Translations under genes and position numbers: made by a program | NCBI RefSeq assembly: GCF_000689375.1 | Contig: NZ_CBQZ010000001.1 | Location: forward strand, 434,001 to 498,000 | DNA: 64,000 bases | Direction of reading: 5' to 3' | From: Cardinium endosymbiont cBtQ1 of Bemisia tabaci | Lineage (GTDB): Bacteria; Bacteroidota; Bacteroidia; Cytophagales; Amoebophilaceae | Notes under the pieces: generated by a model | What the model saw: the letters and a program-made list of their open reading frames with translations, nothing else | Database searches by the model: none | Told to the model about the DNA's origin: nothing | Part shown: in pieces, positions 27,198 through 35,846 of the stretch | How the letters are laid out: every line of letters begins with the position of its first letter | Numbering within the stretch: position 1 is the first letter of the stretch

Positions 27198-28061
27198 TTA
27201 TTTAGCCATTGCCATGGGATAGGTAAACAGTAAAAAGTGCAGTAGATTTACACCAAAATGGACGATCATCGCGCATACTACTTTACCTGTTTTGTAATAC
27301 ACATATCCATACACAAAACCAGCTATAGCTGCGAGTCCCATATATATAAATCCTCCTTTAAAATGTACTATGCCAAATAGGAACGAAGTGAGTATAACAG
27401 CCCATAGTCCATTGTGGACTCCGTAACAGGTTAACCCATTCTGGATAGCTCTTTGTAAGCAACCACGAAAAAATACCTCTTCTGCCATACAAACTAAAAA
27501 AAAATTATGGATGATCCATATCCAGAGTATATTGGTCAGGTAAGGATCAAATAATATAAAGCCACTTAGATAACCAGGTATAAAAATAAACGGAATAGAC
27601 CATATATAGGGAACAACGGTATGCTTTATCAGCTGCCAACAGCTTAGGTGATTACCTGTCTCTAAAGTAGATAGATCACTCATACAATACACCATTAGCA
27701 TAACCATAGGCTGATCAAAGTTTAGATCCATTGAAAAAGGAGCGGATAATGCAGATAAGTTTGTTGGATGGATCGCGGGTATATTAACAAAGCCTGGAAC
27801 ACCATGGAATGCAATAGCCAATATAAATATACATAACATAGTACGTAATAAAATACTTGTCCACTTATTTAGTGGAAAGTTCAAATATATGTAGCCAATA
27901 GAGATAAATAGCGCTAAAAAAAAGATAGCGATGCTATTTATTACACCTTGGTACCAGGCTACTAAATTTGTAGCGGTTATCCATAAGTAAGTAAATTTTT
28001 TTTGCTTAGAAAACAAAGCTACCAATATGGTACAGATTAGAAGACGGTAGGTAGCGTTCAT
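27198..28061 (-). CDS. CPBP-family intramembrane metalloprotease
   Basis: This 287-residue membrane protein is related to CAAX prenyl proteases and bacteriocin-immunity proteins. The three motifs that build the active site are visible: EEVFFRG (E194, E195, R199), FLFGIVHF (H233) and VHFGVNLLH (H268, N272). About eight hydrophobic helices surround them. The substrate is unknown. It starts 23 bp after the ychF stop on the same strand and is followed by a hairpin at 27033-27063. Confidence 0.85.
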   Translation of the reverse strand: MNATYRLLICTILVALFSKQKKFTYLWITATNLVAWYQGVINSIAIFFLALFISIGYIYLNFPLNKWTSILLRTMLCIFILAIAFHGVPGFVNIPAIHPTNLSALSAPFSMDLNFDQPMVMLMVYCMSDLSTLETGNHLSCWQLIKHTVVPYIWSIPFIFIPGYLSGFILFDPYLTNILWIWIIHNFFLVCMAEEVFFRGCLQRAIQNGLTCYGVHNGLWAVILTSFLFGIVHFKGGFIYMGLAAIAGFVYGYVYYKTGKVVCAMIVHFGVNLLHFLLFTYPMAMAK

Positions 28062-28084
28062 TTGATATATGCCATTTAGCCCAC

Positions 28085-29182
28085 CTACACATTAAAACGA
28101 AAAAGCATTACATCACCATCCTGTACTATATAATCTTTACCTTCTATGCGTAGCTTTCCCGCTTCACGAGAGCCATGTACATTTTTATAGATTTGATAAT
28201 CCTCAAAAGCAATAACCTCTGCTTTAATAAATCCACGTTGAAAATCTGTATGAATCACCCCTGCTGCTTGAGGTGCTTTCGTACCATTTTGAATGGTCCA
28301 TGCCCGTACTTCTTGTGGACCTACTGTAAAATAAGTGATAAGCTCAAGCAACGAATAGGTCGATTGAATCAGCGTATCTAATGCAGATGTTTTAAGGTTG
28401 TATGTTTGTAATACAAAATCTTTTTCCTCACCACTTAATGCGTTAAGTTGTATTTCTAATGCAGTTGAGCCCACAATCATCTTACTACTTTCCTCATTAA
28501 TAACCTCTTGTAGGGCAGACAAGTGAGGGTTCTTCTTCCCAAGTATGGTAGCCTCATCTACATTGGCAAAGTAAATAACAGGTTTTGACGTAAGTAGTTG
28601 CCAATCATCAATCAATGACTGGTCTGCTGCTGTTACGATAATGTCTCGTGCATTACGGCCTTGTTTAAGTGCTGTTAAAAATAGGTTCAATAGCTTATAA
28701 CCATCTTGTGAAGCCTTTGGTATATGTTTAGCACATTGCTCCATTTTATTTAACCTTTTGGTTAAGCTATCGATATCCTTACAGCGCAGTTCATGGTCTA
28801 TAATTTGTTTGTCAAAAACAGGATCTACACCACCAGCTATATGTAATACATCTTTATCTTCAAAACACCTGATTACATGTACAATTGCATCTACTTCACG
28901 AATATGGCTAAGGAATTTATTACCCAAACCTTCGCCTTGATGGGCATCCTTTACTAATCCAGCTATGTCTACAAACTCTATAACAGCAGGTATACTATTT
29001 TTAGCGTTTGCTAATGTAGCAAGGAGTGCTATACGTGGATCTGGCACAATTACCATACCTAGATTAGGTTCTATGGTGCAAAAAGGGAAATTGGCAGAAG
29101 CTGCATTCCCATTTGATAAACCATTAAATAACATAGATTTGCCTACATTCGGCAACCCAACAAGTCCACATTTTAAAGCCAT
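28085..29182 (-). CDS. ychF: Ribosome-binding ATPase YchF
   Basis: This 365-residue Obg-related protein prefers ATP. It shows the P-loop GLVGLPNVGKSMLFN, the switch region ANFPFCTIEPN, DIAGLVKDAHQGEGLGNKFL, and the FANVDE motif in place of NKxD, which explains its ATP preference. A TGS domain closes the protein (KAPQAAGVIHTDFQRGFI, ending DGDVMLFRFNV). It binds ribosomes and acts in stress responses in other bacteria. A CPBP protease gene follows closely. Confidence 0.95.
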   Translation of the reverse strand: MALKCGLVGLPNVGKSMLFNGLSNGNAASANFPFCTIEPNLGMVIVPDPRIALLATLANAKNSIPAVIEFVDIAGLVKDAHQGEGLGNKFLSHIREVDAIVHVIRCFEDKDVLHIAGGVDPVFDKQIIDHELRCKDIDSLTKRLNKMEQCAKHIPKASQDGYKLLNLFLTALKQGRNARDIIVTAADQSLIDDWQLLTSKPVIYFANVDEATILGKKNPHLSALQEVINEESSKMIVGSTALEIQLNALSGEEKDFVLQTYNLKTSALDTLIQSTYSLLELITYFTVGPQEVRAWTIQNGTKAPQAAGVIHTDFQRGFIKAEVIAFEDYQIYKNVHGSREAGKLRIEGKDYIVQDGDVMLFRFNV

Positions 29183-29260
29183 AAGTAAATGTATAAAATC
29201 AAAAACTTTAATAGGACAGCTGCAACCATCCTAAATATGTTTTAATTTGATCTAAGTAGC

Positions 29261-29566
29261 TTATTTGTTTGGGTTTTGCTCTGTATTTCGATCAAATTGA
29301 TCGAATGCATAGTCCGCCATTAGCGTAGTTTTAAGGTGATCAACTACTTCATTAAGCGCACGAATAAATTTATTTATATCTTCTTTATATAAAAAAATTT
29401 TATGCCTTTCGTAAGCCATGCCATCGCTTTCTGTTCTTTTCTTACTTTCTGTGATGGTAAGATAATAGTCTTTGCTTCTGGTTGACTTTATATCAAAAAA
29501 ATAAACTCTTTTTCCTGCATTTACCCTTTTGGAATAAACCTCATCTAATCCTCTGTGTAATTCCAC
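29261..29566 (-). CDS. PUR-alpha-like DUF3276 protein
   Basis: The 101-residue protein carries one PUR repeat: VYSKRVNAGKRVYFFDIKST, RSKDYYLTITESKK and ERHKIFLYKEDINKFIRAL. In spirochetes and Bacteroidota such proteins bind single-stranded DNA or RNA as dimers. It begins MELHRGLDEV. The neighbours ychF and a ferredoxin gene share its strand but give no functional hint. Confidence 0.85.
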   Translation of the reverse strand: MELHRGLDEVYSKRVNAGKRVYFFDIKSTRSKDYYLTITESKKRTESDGMAYERHKIFLYKEDINKFIRALNEVVDHLKTTLMADYAFDQFDRNTEQNPNK

Positions 29567-29615
29567 TGTATAGTTAATTTATATATATTATATAGCTTGG
29601 CTCTGGCGACACTTT

Positions 29616-29960
29616 TTAACACCCATGTAGAAATTTCTTTTTTTCTAGCAATCTTTCTTTCGTTTCTGGATGATCTAGATCTAATACGCAACAGTCTACT
29701 GGGCAAACTGCTGCACATTGCGGTGTTTCATGAAAACCAACGCACTCTGTACATTTATCTGTAACAATATAAAACACATCATCTGTGTAGGGTGGTTGTG
29801 GCGTAGTTGCATCCAATAATGCTCCGCCTACCTCCACTGTTTTCAACTGCGTACCCTCAGCCCATTGCCAATCTGCTCCACCCTCATATATTGCGGTATT
29901 AGGGCACTCAACTGCACATGCACCACAATTAATACATGCTTCTGTTATCCGTAAAGCCAT
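29616..29960 (-). CDS. fdx: 2[4Fe-4S] ferredoxin
   Basis: This 114-residue protein carries one cluster motif at the start (CINCGACAVECP) and a second after an insert of about 45 residues (CTECVGFHETPQCAAVCP). The long insert between the clusters and the C-terminal helix are typical of the proteobacterial/Bacteroidota 'Alvin' type ferredoxin. It ferries low-potential electrons; the partner enzyme is not visible here. Confidence 0.88.
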   Translation of the reverse strand: MALRITEACINCGACAVECPNTAIYEGGADWQWAEGTQLKTVEVGGALLDATTPQPPYTDDVFYIVTDKCTECVGFHETPQCAAVCPVDCCVLDLDHPETKERLLEKKKFLHGC

Positions 29961-30047
29961 ATTTCTAAAACTATTTTATATGGTTGCTAAATTAATAGAA
30001 ATAAAAGATTGCAGCAAATTCTTAATGTAAGATTTGGGTAAATAATT

Positions 30048-30518
30048 TTAAAGGTCTAAGCCGATTTTTAAAATTTCTAATTCAATGATACCAGAGGGCG
30101 TATCGATTTGAGCAGTCTGAGATACCTTTTTACCTAATAGTCCTTTTCCCATAGGGGATTCAACAGAAATCTTACCCTGCTTTAGGTCAGCTTCTCCTTG
30201 AGAGACGAGCATAAAAACAGATTCTGTACCTGTTTTTTTATTCCTAACCCGTGTTTTAGAGAGAATAGAAACCCGAGATAAGTCAATTTCGTCTGCTTGT
30301 AGTACTCTAGCATTAGCCACCAAAGTTTCTAAAGCAGCAATCTTTGCTTCTAATAATCCTTGTGCATCTCTAGCAGCATCATATTCCGCATTTTCACTTA
30401 GATCTCCTTTTTTATGAGCTTCTGCCAAGTCATTGGCTACTTGAATGCGCCCTTCGCTTTTTAACCAAATCAGCTCTTTCTTCATGCGCTCTAGTCCTTC
30501 TTCTGTGTAATAGGTCAT
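30048..30518 (-). CDS. greA: Transcription elongation factor GreA
   Basis: This 156-residue factor stimulates RNA cleavage by backtracked RNA polymerase. The N-terminal coiled coil (EEGLERMKKELIWLKSE, AHKKGDLSENAEYDAARDAQ) carries the acidic tip DLSENAEYD, and the C-terminal FKBP-like domain reads QGEADLKQGKISVESPMGKGLLGKK. Length and motifs are normal. Confidence 0.95.
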   Translation of the reverse strand: MTYYTEEGLERMKKELIWLKSEGRIQVANDLAEAHKKGDLSENAEYDAARDAQGLLEAKIAALETLVANARVLQADEIDLSRVSILSKTRVRNKKTGTESVFMLVSQGEADLKQGKISVESPMGKGLLGKKVSQTAQIDTPSGIIELEILKIGLDL

Positions 30519-30633
30519 GGAGGTTCTATATTTTATGGTTCTACTTATTTTTTACAATGCAAATCGTTCGATTGCTTTAAAAAATCACTATTTCTAGTAT
30601 GTTTAATAAATGCATGCTAGTACTGCTTATTTA

Positions 30634-30798
30634 TCAAAGAACTATGGATAAAAATAAGAATAGAAAGGCAATGCATAACATGTTAAATTTATACCCAGCA
30701 AGGATGGGTATGACTACAACGCCCCAATGCATACCTACAGCGAGTAAGGCAAGGAGCACTGCCAAAAATTTTCCAATTGCTTTGATATTACCTTTCAT
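30634..30798 (-). CDS. Small two-helix membrane protein
   Basis: An open frame of 54 codons encodes MKGNIKAIGKFLAVLLALLA, a short turn (VGMHWGVVVIPILAGYKF), and a second hydrophobic stretch (LCIAFLFLFLSIVL). A basic N terminus and two membrane helices are a typical layout for small integral membrane proteins. I recognise no family. It lies 115 bp upstream of greA on the same strand. An overlapping plus-strand frame at 30599-30871 has no protein-like features and is discounted. Confidence 0.5.
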   Translation of the reverse strand: MKGNIKAIGKFLAVLLALLAVGMHWGVVVIPILAGYKFNMLCIAFLFLFLSIVL

Positions 30799-31193
30799 CT
30801 TAATGAGTAGTTACAAAAATTATGCAGTCAGGTTTTATCAAATTTTTTATTGTTATCCATATAAACATTAGCACAAGCAATTAAGAGTATTTTTGCCTAC
30901 TTGGTAGCAATTAGTAATATTGTAAAATTAATTTGGTTGGCAAGCCGTACAATATAGATGTTTGCCGTTGGCATGGCCAAAGCGCTAATATAAAAAATAA
31001 AAGAATAAAATTAATGGTTGTGTCGCATCTATGATGGCTGCATTATATCCAAAATTTAAGACAAGAGAAAGAACTATACAAAATCAACAACAGACCGAGC
31101 GCGCGTCTGTTGTTTAATTATATTGTGTATATTTAAAAGGTCGTAGGAAAATTTAATCTCCTACCCCCATAGGTCACAAAGCACAACCCATTT
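30799..31193. other. Intergenic region with one strong hairpin
   Basis: The region separates the divergent small membrane protein and pepA. A 10-bp perfect stem (aacaacagac / gtctgttgtt, at 31086-31095 and 31105-31114) with a GC-rich loop is followed on the plus strand by TTTAATTATATT, as in a terminator. No gene on that strand precedes it within the region, so it could end a small RNA. Confidence 0.4.
31086..31114 (+). terminator. Rho-independent terminator-like hairpin upstream of pepA
   Basis: A perfect 10-bp stem with a 9-base loop is followed by an AT-rich tail. What transcript it would end is unclear. Confidence 0.4.
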
Positions 31194-31223
31194 ATGTGCA
31201 AGCAACTACTTAAAGTAACTACT

Positions 31224-32717
31224 ATGCACTATCCTGAATTTGAATTTTTGAGTAGCCAACCATCACAAGTAGCACAAAACTGTTATGCGTTTGGTATTTT
31301 TGAAAACAATGGCACTTCGGCTGATACGGCTCATCTGGTCCATGAGCCTTTTTACCATGATATGATCGCACCCTTGATAAAAGAATCTAAATTTACAGCC
31401 AAACAAGGGGAAATGGCTACAGCGAACTGTTTTCATACCGTAGGTAAAGTAATATTGATTGGGTTAGGAAAACAGGAAGCCATTAATGATGAATCCATTC
31501 GACAAGCCGCAGCCATGGTCTATAGTGCATGTATCAAGCTGCATAGTCCATCTGTAATCGTCGATTTTACCACACTACGCACTGATAAGATGCATTTAAA
31601 AGCTTTTTCTGAAGGCATCTTATTGGCCGCTTATGTAGACGAACGTTTTAAATCCCAGCAGGATACCAAAACTACCTATCTGAAAAAGGTCTACTTTCTA
31701 AATAGCATATCAGATGACTCAACCATTGAATTAGCAAAAAAAATTGTAAGAGGCGTTAATCTAGCAAAAGACTTGGTAAACGCTCCTGCCAATCATGTTA
31801 CTCCTTCCACTTTGGCTGAAACGGCCATTGGATTAGCTCAAAGGCATCACTTCGATATCAATATACTAGAAAAAGAGGATTGCCAACGCTTAGGTATGGG
31901 GGCTTATCTTTCCGTTACACAAGGCTCTAGCGCACCACCCAAATTTATTCATCTCTCTTATAAACCTAAATCATTTGATACCCGATCTCGTTTCCAAAAA
32001 ATTGCCCTTATAGGCAAAGGTGTCACCTTTGATGCCGGTGGGCTCAACTTAAAGATAGGGAATTCGCAGATTGAATTAATGAAATATGATATGGCCGGTG
32101 CTGCAGCAGTGCTTGGCACAGCAGATGTTATTGGTGCAATCCAACCCAATAAAGAGATCCACTTTATTGTTGCTGCTACAGAAAATATGATTAATGGGAA
32201 TGCCACCAAGCCTGGAGATATCGTAACTGCTTCTAATGGTAAAACCATTGAAATAGATAATACAGATGCAGAAGGAAGACTTACCCTAGCAGATGCATTG
32301 GTTTATGCAGAAAGGCTTGGAGTAGATGCGATTGTAGACTTAGCTACTTTAACAGGCGCTATGGTCGTTGCACTCGGTACACGTATGGCAGGTATATTTG
32401 GCAGCGATCAACCATTGGTCAACAGCCTGATGGCTGCTGCTCCAAGAACAGGTGAAAAAATTTGGCAAATGCCACTAGAAGACGGTTATTTTGAATATAT
32501 GCATTCTATTATTGCAGATATGTGCAATGCAGGCAAAAAACCAGGGGGAGGATCTATTACAGCAGCTCTATTTTTAAAACAATTTGTTAAAAAAACAGCT
32601 TGGGCACACCTAGATATCGCCGGTACAGTCTGGACTGAAAAAGCATGGGCCTACCATCATGCAGGTGCTACAGGCTTTGGGGTACGTCTACTAGTAGATT
32701 GGATTTTAAATAGTTAG
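31224..32717 (+). CDS. pepA: Leucyl aminopeptidase, M17 family
   Basis: This protein of about 497 residues removes N-terminal amino acids from peptides. The catalytic domain shows VNAPANHVTPSTLAETA, the metal-binding GKGVTFDAGGLNLKIG and MKYDMAGAAAVLG, and the signature NTDAEGRLTLADALVYAE with LATLTGAMVVALG. These are the Lys, Asp and Glu residues that hold two metals. I place the start at ATG 31224 (MHYPEFEF); an upstream in-frame ATG at 31194 would add ten residues. For a peptide-importing symbiont it would supply amino acids; that is inference. Confidence 0.93.
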   Translation: MHYPEFEFLSSQPSQVAQNCYAFGIFENNGTSADTAHLVHEPFYHDMIAPLIKESKFTAKQGEMATANCFHTVGKVILIGLGKQEAINDESIRQAAAMVYSACIKLHSPSVIVDFTTLRTDKMHLKAFSEGILLAAYVDERFKSQQDTKTTYLKKVYFLNSISDDSTIELAKKIVRGVNLAKDLVNAPANHVTPSTLAETAIGLAQRHHFDINILEKEDCQRLGMGAYLSVTQGSSAPPKFIHLSYKPKSFDTRSRFQKIALIGKGVTFDAGGLNLKIGNSQIELMKYDMAGAAAVLGTADVIGAIQPNKEIHFIVAATENMINGNATKPGDIVTASNGKTIEIDNTDAEGRLTLADALVYAERLGVDAIVDLATLTGAMVVALGTRMAGIFGSDQPLVNSLMAAAPRTGEKIWQMPLEDGYFEYMHSIIADMCNAGKKPGGGSITAALFLKQFVKKTAWAHLDIAGTVWTEKAWAYHHAGATGFGVRLLVDWILNS

Positions 32718-32872
32718 GTTTTGTCGATAGGGTCCATATTTTTAGCCCTGAATGGCCAAAATGGATTGTATGCGTATTACGCTTTGTTTGTTACCTATTC
32801 AAGGCATTTGGGCCCTATACTATATTAGCAAGCCTATTTTTACCCAATCTTATTAACTTTATTTAACCTATC

Positions 32873-34051
32873 ATGCTTATTTCCAACGCCATTATATGGG
32901 ATCTATCTCCAGTACTGTTTACAAAAGGATTTTTAACCCTTCGTTGGTATAATCTACTTTTTGGTACCGCTGTCTTGGCAGGCATACCTATTTTACATTA
33001 TATGTTTGCCAAAGCTGGAAAAGACAGCGCAGAAGCTGAAGCACTTCCCAATTATATTGCTTTAGCCGTACTATTTGGGGCCCGTTTAGGCCATGTTATT
33101 TTTTATGAATGGGACTACTATCAACACCACCTATTAGAAATATTTTTGCCTGTTACCTTTTCCCCAAAATTTGCAATAACAGGTTTTAGAGGTTTGGCAA
33201 GTCACGGGGCTGCTATTGGCATTATATTTGCTGTTTTTCTATATGTAAAACGGATTACCATTTCGCTTTTTCCTCTTCGCATCCATTTAAAAAACCGTCG
33301 GTCCACTGTAACTTTTTTATGGCTAGCAGATCATTTGGTGATTTTAGGTGCTTTGGGATGTTCCATTATACGAATAGGTAATTTTATGAATTCTGAAATT
33401 ATTGGCCAACCCACTGGATCCAACTATGGCGTAATATTTGTCAGAGATTTGCATGACCATCTATGCAAGAAGTATGGCTCTACCATTCAAAATTTAGTGA
33501 TACGTAAAGCAACCACTGCAAACAGACTACCTATAAAAGGCAACTACCCACCTATTGAATTAGCCATTACATTTAAACAGACCATCACAGATGAAATCCT
33601 GATTAAAAATTTCCTGCAAAAGGCTTTAAAAAATGAGTTGATCCAAATGGCTTATTTTAATCCACCATCGCATATATATGAACCCTATGGCAGTCCCCTA
33701 TCTTACACGCTACAAAAACAAAATGGAAGCTATCAAGCCAGTGTATACACCTGGGCCATTCCAAGACACCCCGCACAGCTTTATGAAGCATGTTCCTACT
33801 TTTTGGTATTTATGATACTATTCTTATGGTGGTATAAAAAGGGTCAAACATTAGTACCTGGTCGTCTTTTTGGATCTTTTGCAGTAGTCGCTTTTTCACT
33901 CCGTTTTTTGAACGAATTTTATAAAGAAAATCAAGTTGCATTTGAAAACAATATGTGGCTTAACATGGGACAATGGCTTAGCGTACCGTGGATTATTGTA
34001 GGATTATTTTTGATATTCCGTCCCAAGAGGATCCCAAAAAATGTAAGCTAA
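32873..34051 (+). CDS. lgt: Prolipoprotein diacylglyceryl transferase
   Basis: This 392-residue inner-membrane enzyme adds diacylglycerol to the lipobox cysteine of lipoproteins. It shows LRWYNLLFGTAVLAG, GARLGHVIFYEW, ITGFRGLASHGAAIG and GALGCSIIRIGNFMNSEIIG (the signature), with PRHPAQLYEACSYF and a closing LRFLNEFYKENQ. About 90 residues (near 200-290) are inserted before the PRHPAQLYE block, as in other Bacteroidota. Its presence fits the lipoproteins seen at 4841 and 52147-54915. Confidence 0.93.
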   Translation: MLISNAIIWDLSPVLFTKGFLTLRWYNLLFGTAVLAGIPILHYMFAKAGKDSAEAEALPNYIALAVLFGARLGHVIFYEWDYYQHHLLEIFLPVTFSPKFAITGFRGLASHGAAIGIIFAVFLYVKRITISLFPLRIHLKNRRSTVTFLWLADHLVILGALGCSIIRIGNFMNSEIIGQPTGSNYGVIFVRDLHDHLCKKYGSTIQNLVIRKATTANRLPIKGNYPPIELAITFKQTITDEILIKNFLQKALKNELIQMAYFNPPSHIYEPYGSPLSYTLQKQNGSYQASVYTWAIPRHPAQLYEACSYFLVFMILFLWWYKKGQTLVPGRLFGSFAVVAFSLRFLNEFYKENQVAFENNMWLNMGQWLSVPWIIVGLFLIFRPKRIPKNVS

Positions 34052-34132
34052 AATAACCACAAAAGTATCCATGGATTTGATTTGATTTATTGAAAACTTG
34101 TTTAGATATTTGTATATTATGTAGTATCCCAT

Positions 34133-34166
34133 AGTAAAAAATGCTACTGAGTAAAAAATGCTACTG
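34133..34166 (+). repeat. 17-bp perfect tandem duplication upstream of infC
   Basis: The unit agtaaaaaatgctactg occurs twice without a gap, 47 bp before the infC start, so it lies in the probable leader or promoter region. Confidence 0.75.
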
Positions 34167-34213
34167 CAATTAAACAAATTGTGTAGAACAGACTATAATC
34201 AATACTTGGCCAT

Positions 34214-34741
34214 TTGAAAAATACAATAAAAGAAACGCTCAACGTAAACGAACGCATCACTGCATCAGAAGTTCGTTTGGTTGGGGATAACGTCACTGCT
34301 GGTGTCTATAGCATCCGCGAAGCTTTAGCCATTGCAGCAGCCCAAGCGCTTGACTTAGTAGAAATTGCAAAAGGAAGTGATTGCCCTGTTTGTAAAGTAA
34401 TGGATTATGCTAAGTTTAAGTACTTGCAAAAAAGAAAGCACAAAGAAATAAAAAATAATGCCCAAAAAGTTGTCATAAAAGAGATCCGTTTTGGTCCTAA
34501 TACCAGCGATCATGACTTTGATTTTAAGTTAAGGCATGCCATTAACTTCTTAAAAGCTGGTGCTAAAGTAAAAGTTTGTGTTAAATTTGTAGGAAGGGAA
34601 ATTATGTTTAAAGAAAGAGGTGAATTAATCTTACTTAGGTTTTCACAAGGGTTAGAAGCTTATGGAAAGGTAGAACAACTTCCTAAACTAGAAGGGAAAA
34701 AAATGAGTCTAACCATAACGCCCCTAGTACATAAAAAATAA
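34214..34741 (+). CDS. infC: Translation initiation factor IF-3
   Basis: This 175-residue factor keeps ribosomal subunits apart and checks start codons. The N domain reads LNVNERITASEVRLVGDN and the C domain begins KEIRFGPNTSDHDFDFKLRHA with FLKAGAKVKVCVKFVGREI. The only start codon that fits the N terminus is a TTG at 34214 (no ATG or GTG is in frame nearby). Rare start codons on infC are known in other bacteria and allow IF-3 to repress itself. It leads the conserved infC-rpmI-rplT group. Confidence 0.93.
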   Translation: MKNTIKETLNVNERITASEVRLVGDNVTAGVYSIREALAIAAAQALDLVEIAKGSDCPVCKVMDYAKFKYLQKRKHKEIKNNAQKVVIKEIRFGPNTSDHDFDFKLRHAINFLKAGAKVKVCVKFVGREIMFKERGELILLRFSQGLEAYGKVEQLPKLEGKKMSLTITPLVHKK

Positions 34742-34958
34742 GCTTATTTTTATAAAATCTTCCTTCTATTTACATCTTTTTTACTATATTTGAGGATTGT
34801 ATAGAAATAAGCTTAGAGAAGCTAACCTGTTTATGCTATAAGTATGCGACCAGTGCTATAAGCGCCTCAGCCAGATAGCTAAGCCATTAGTAGAAAATCA
34901 CAAGCGGATAGATGATTTACCATCACTAAGCCATTAAACCTCTGTTATAACGAAAGAT

Positions 34959-35159
34959 ATGCCAAAAGTTAAAACACATTCTGGTTCAAAAAAAAGGTTT
35001 CAAGTAACCGGTACAGGTAAGATCAAGCGGAAGCATGCTTTTAAGAACCATTGCTTGGCAAAAAAAATTAAAAGCACCAAGCAAAAAAGGCAGCTTACCC
35101 ATAGTGCGCTCGTGCATGAAGCGAATACACCAACCATTCGCAAACTGCTAGTCATTTAA
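34959..35159 (+). CDS. rpmI: Ribosomal protein L35
   Basis: The protein has 66 residues and begins [20 protein letters not shown], the standard L35 start, then [16 protein letters not shown]. It is a basic large-subunit protein. It lies in the usual infC-rpmI-rplT order, but 217 bp after infC, which is a wider gap than common. Confidence 0.95.
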   Translation: MPKVKTHSGSKKRFQVTGTGKIKRKHAFKNHCLAKKIKSTKQKRQLTHSALVHEANTPTIRKLLVI

Positions 35160-35245
35160 TCTGTTTCTACCTTTATACCGCCACTACAGTATCTACGGTC
35201 CTGTAGTTTTATAGATACTATCAACTTCTAAATTAGAGTGTACAC

Positions 35246-35590
35246 ATGCCAAGATCAGTTAACTCGGTAGCCTCAAAAGCACGTAAAAAGCGGGTATTAA
35301 AATTAGCAAAGGGTTATTGGGGCAAAAGAAAAAATGTTTGGACCGTAGCCAAAAACGCGGTTGAAAAAGGACTCTTATATGCTTACAGAGATCGAAAAAC
35401 AAAAAAAAGAACCATAAGAAGTTTATGGATACAGCGCATCAACGCAGCAGTTCGTTTACATGGCATGGCTTATGGCCAGTTTATGGGTAAGCTTAAGCAA
35501 AGTAATATGGATATAAATAGAAAAATATTGGCTGACTTAGCTATGAACCATCCAAGTGCATTTGAGGCTATTGTGCAAAAAGTAGGTTAA
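35246..35590 (+). CDS. rplT: Ribosomal protein L20
   Basis: The protein has 114 residues and begins [20 protein letters not shown], then [22 protein letters not shown] and [21 protein letters not shown]20 is essential early in 50S assembly and in many bacteria represses its own operon by binding the leader RNA. It is the last gene of the infC operon. Confidence 0.96.
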   Translation: MPRSVNSVASKARKKRVLKLAKGYWGKRKNVWTVAKNAVEKGLLYAYRDRKTKKRTIRSLWIQRINAAVRLHGMAYGQFMGKLKQSNMDINRKILADLAMNHPSAFEAIVQKVG

Positions 35591-35846
35591 AGCTTAGTAC
35601 AACAAAGTTTATTGCCAAGCCATTGGTAAAGCAAACTTGTTAAATGATCTACAGATTTTTATTTAATACCATTTATCGCTGATTAGGTCAGAGAAAGCTT
35701 CTATCAAGTATCCCTCTCCAAGGGAGCTTATTTAATACATTTTTTTGTTTTTTTGTAACATACCCACGCAGCTAAACGGATAGCGCATAAAATATTTTAA
35801 CCGAGTACTATAAGCTATATTTGGATTTGCCATCTATCAGGATCAT

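Noticed and set aside
30599-30871. Plus-strand frame of 90 codons
   Set aside because: It lies opposite the small membrane protein frame and reads as a mix of Met, Asn and Tyr with no features; the opposite strand looks more like a protein.
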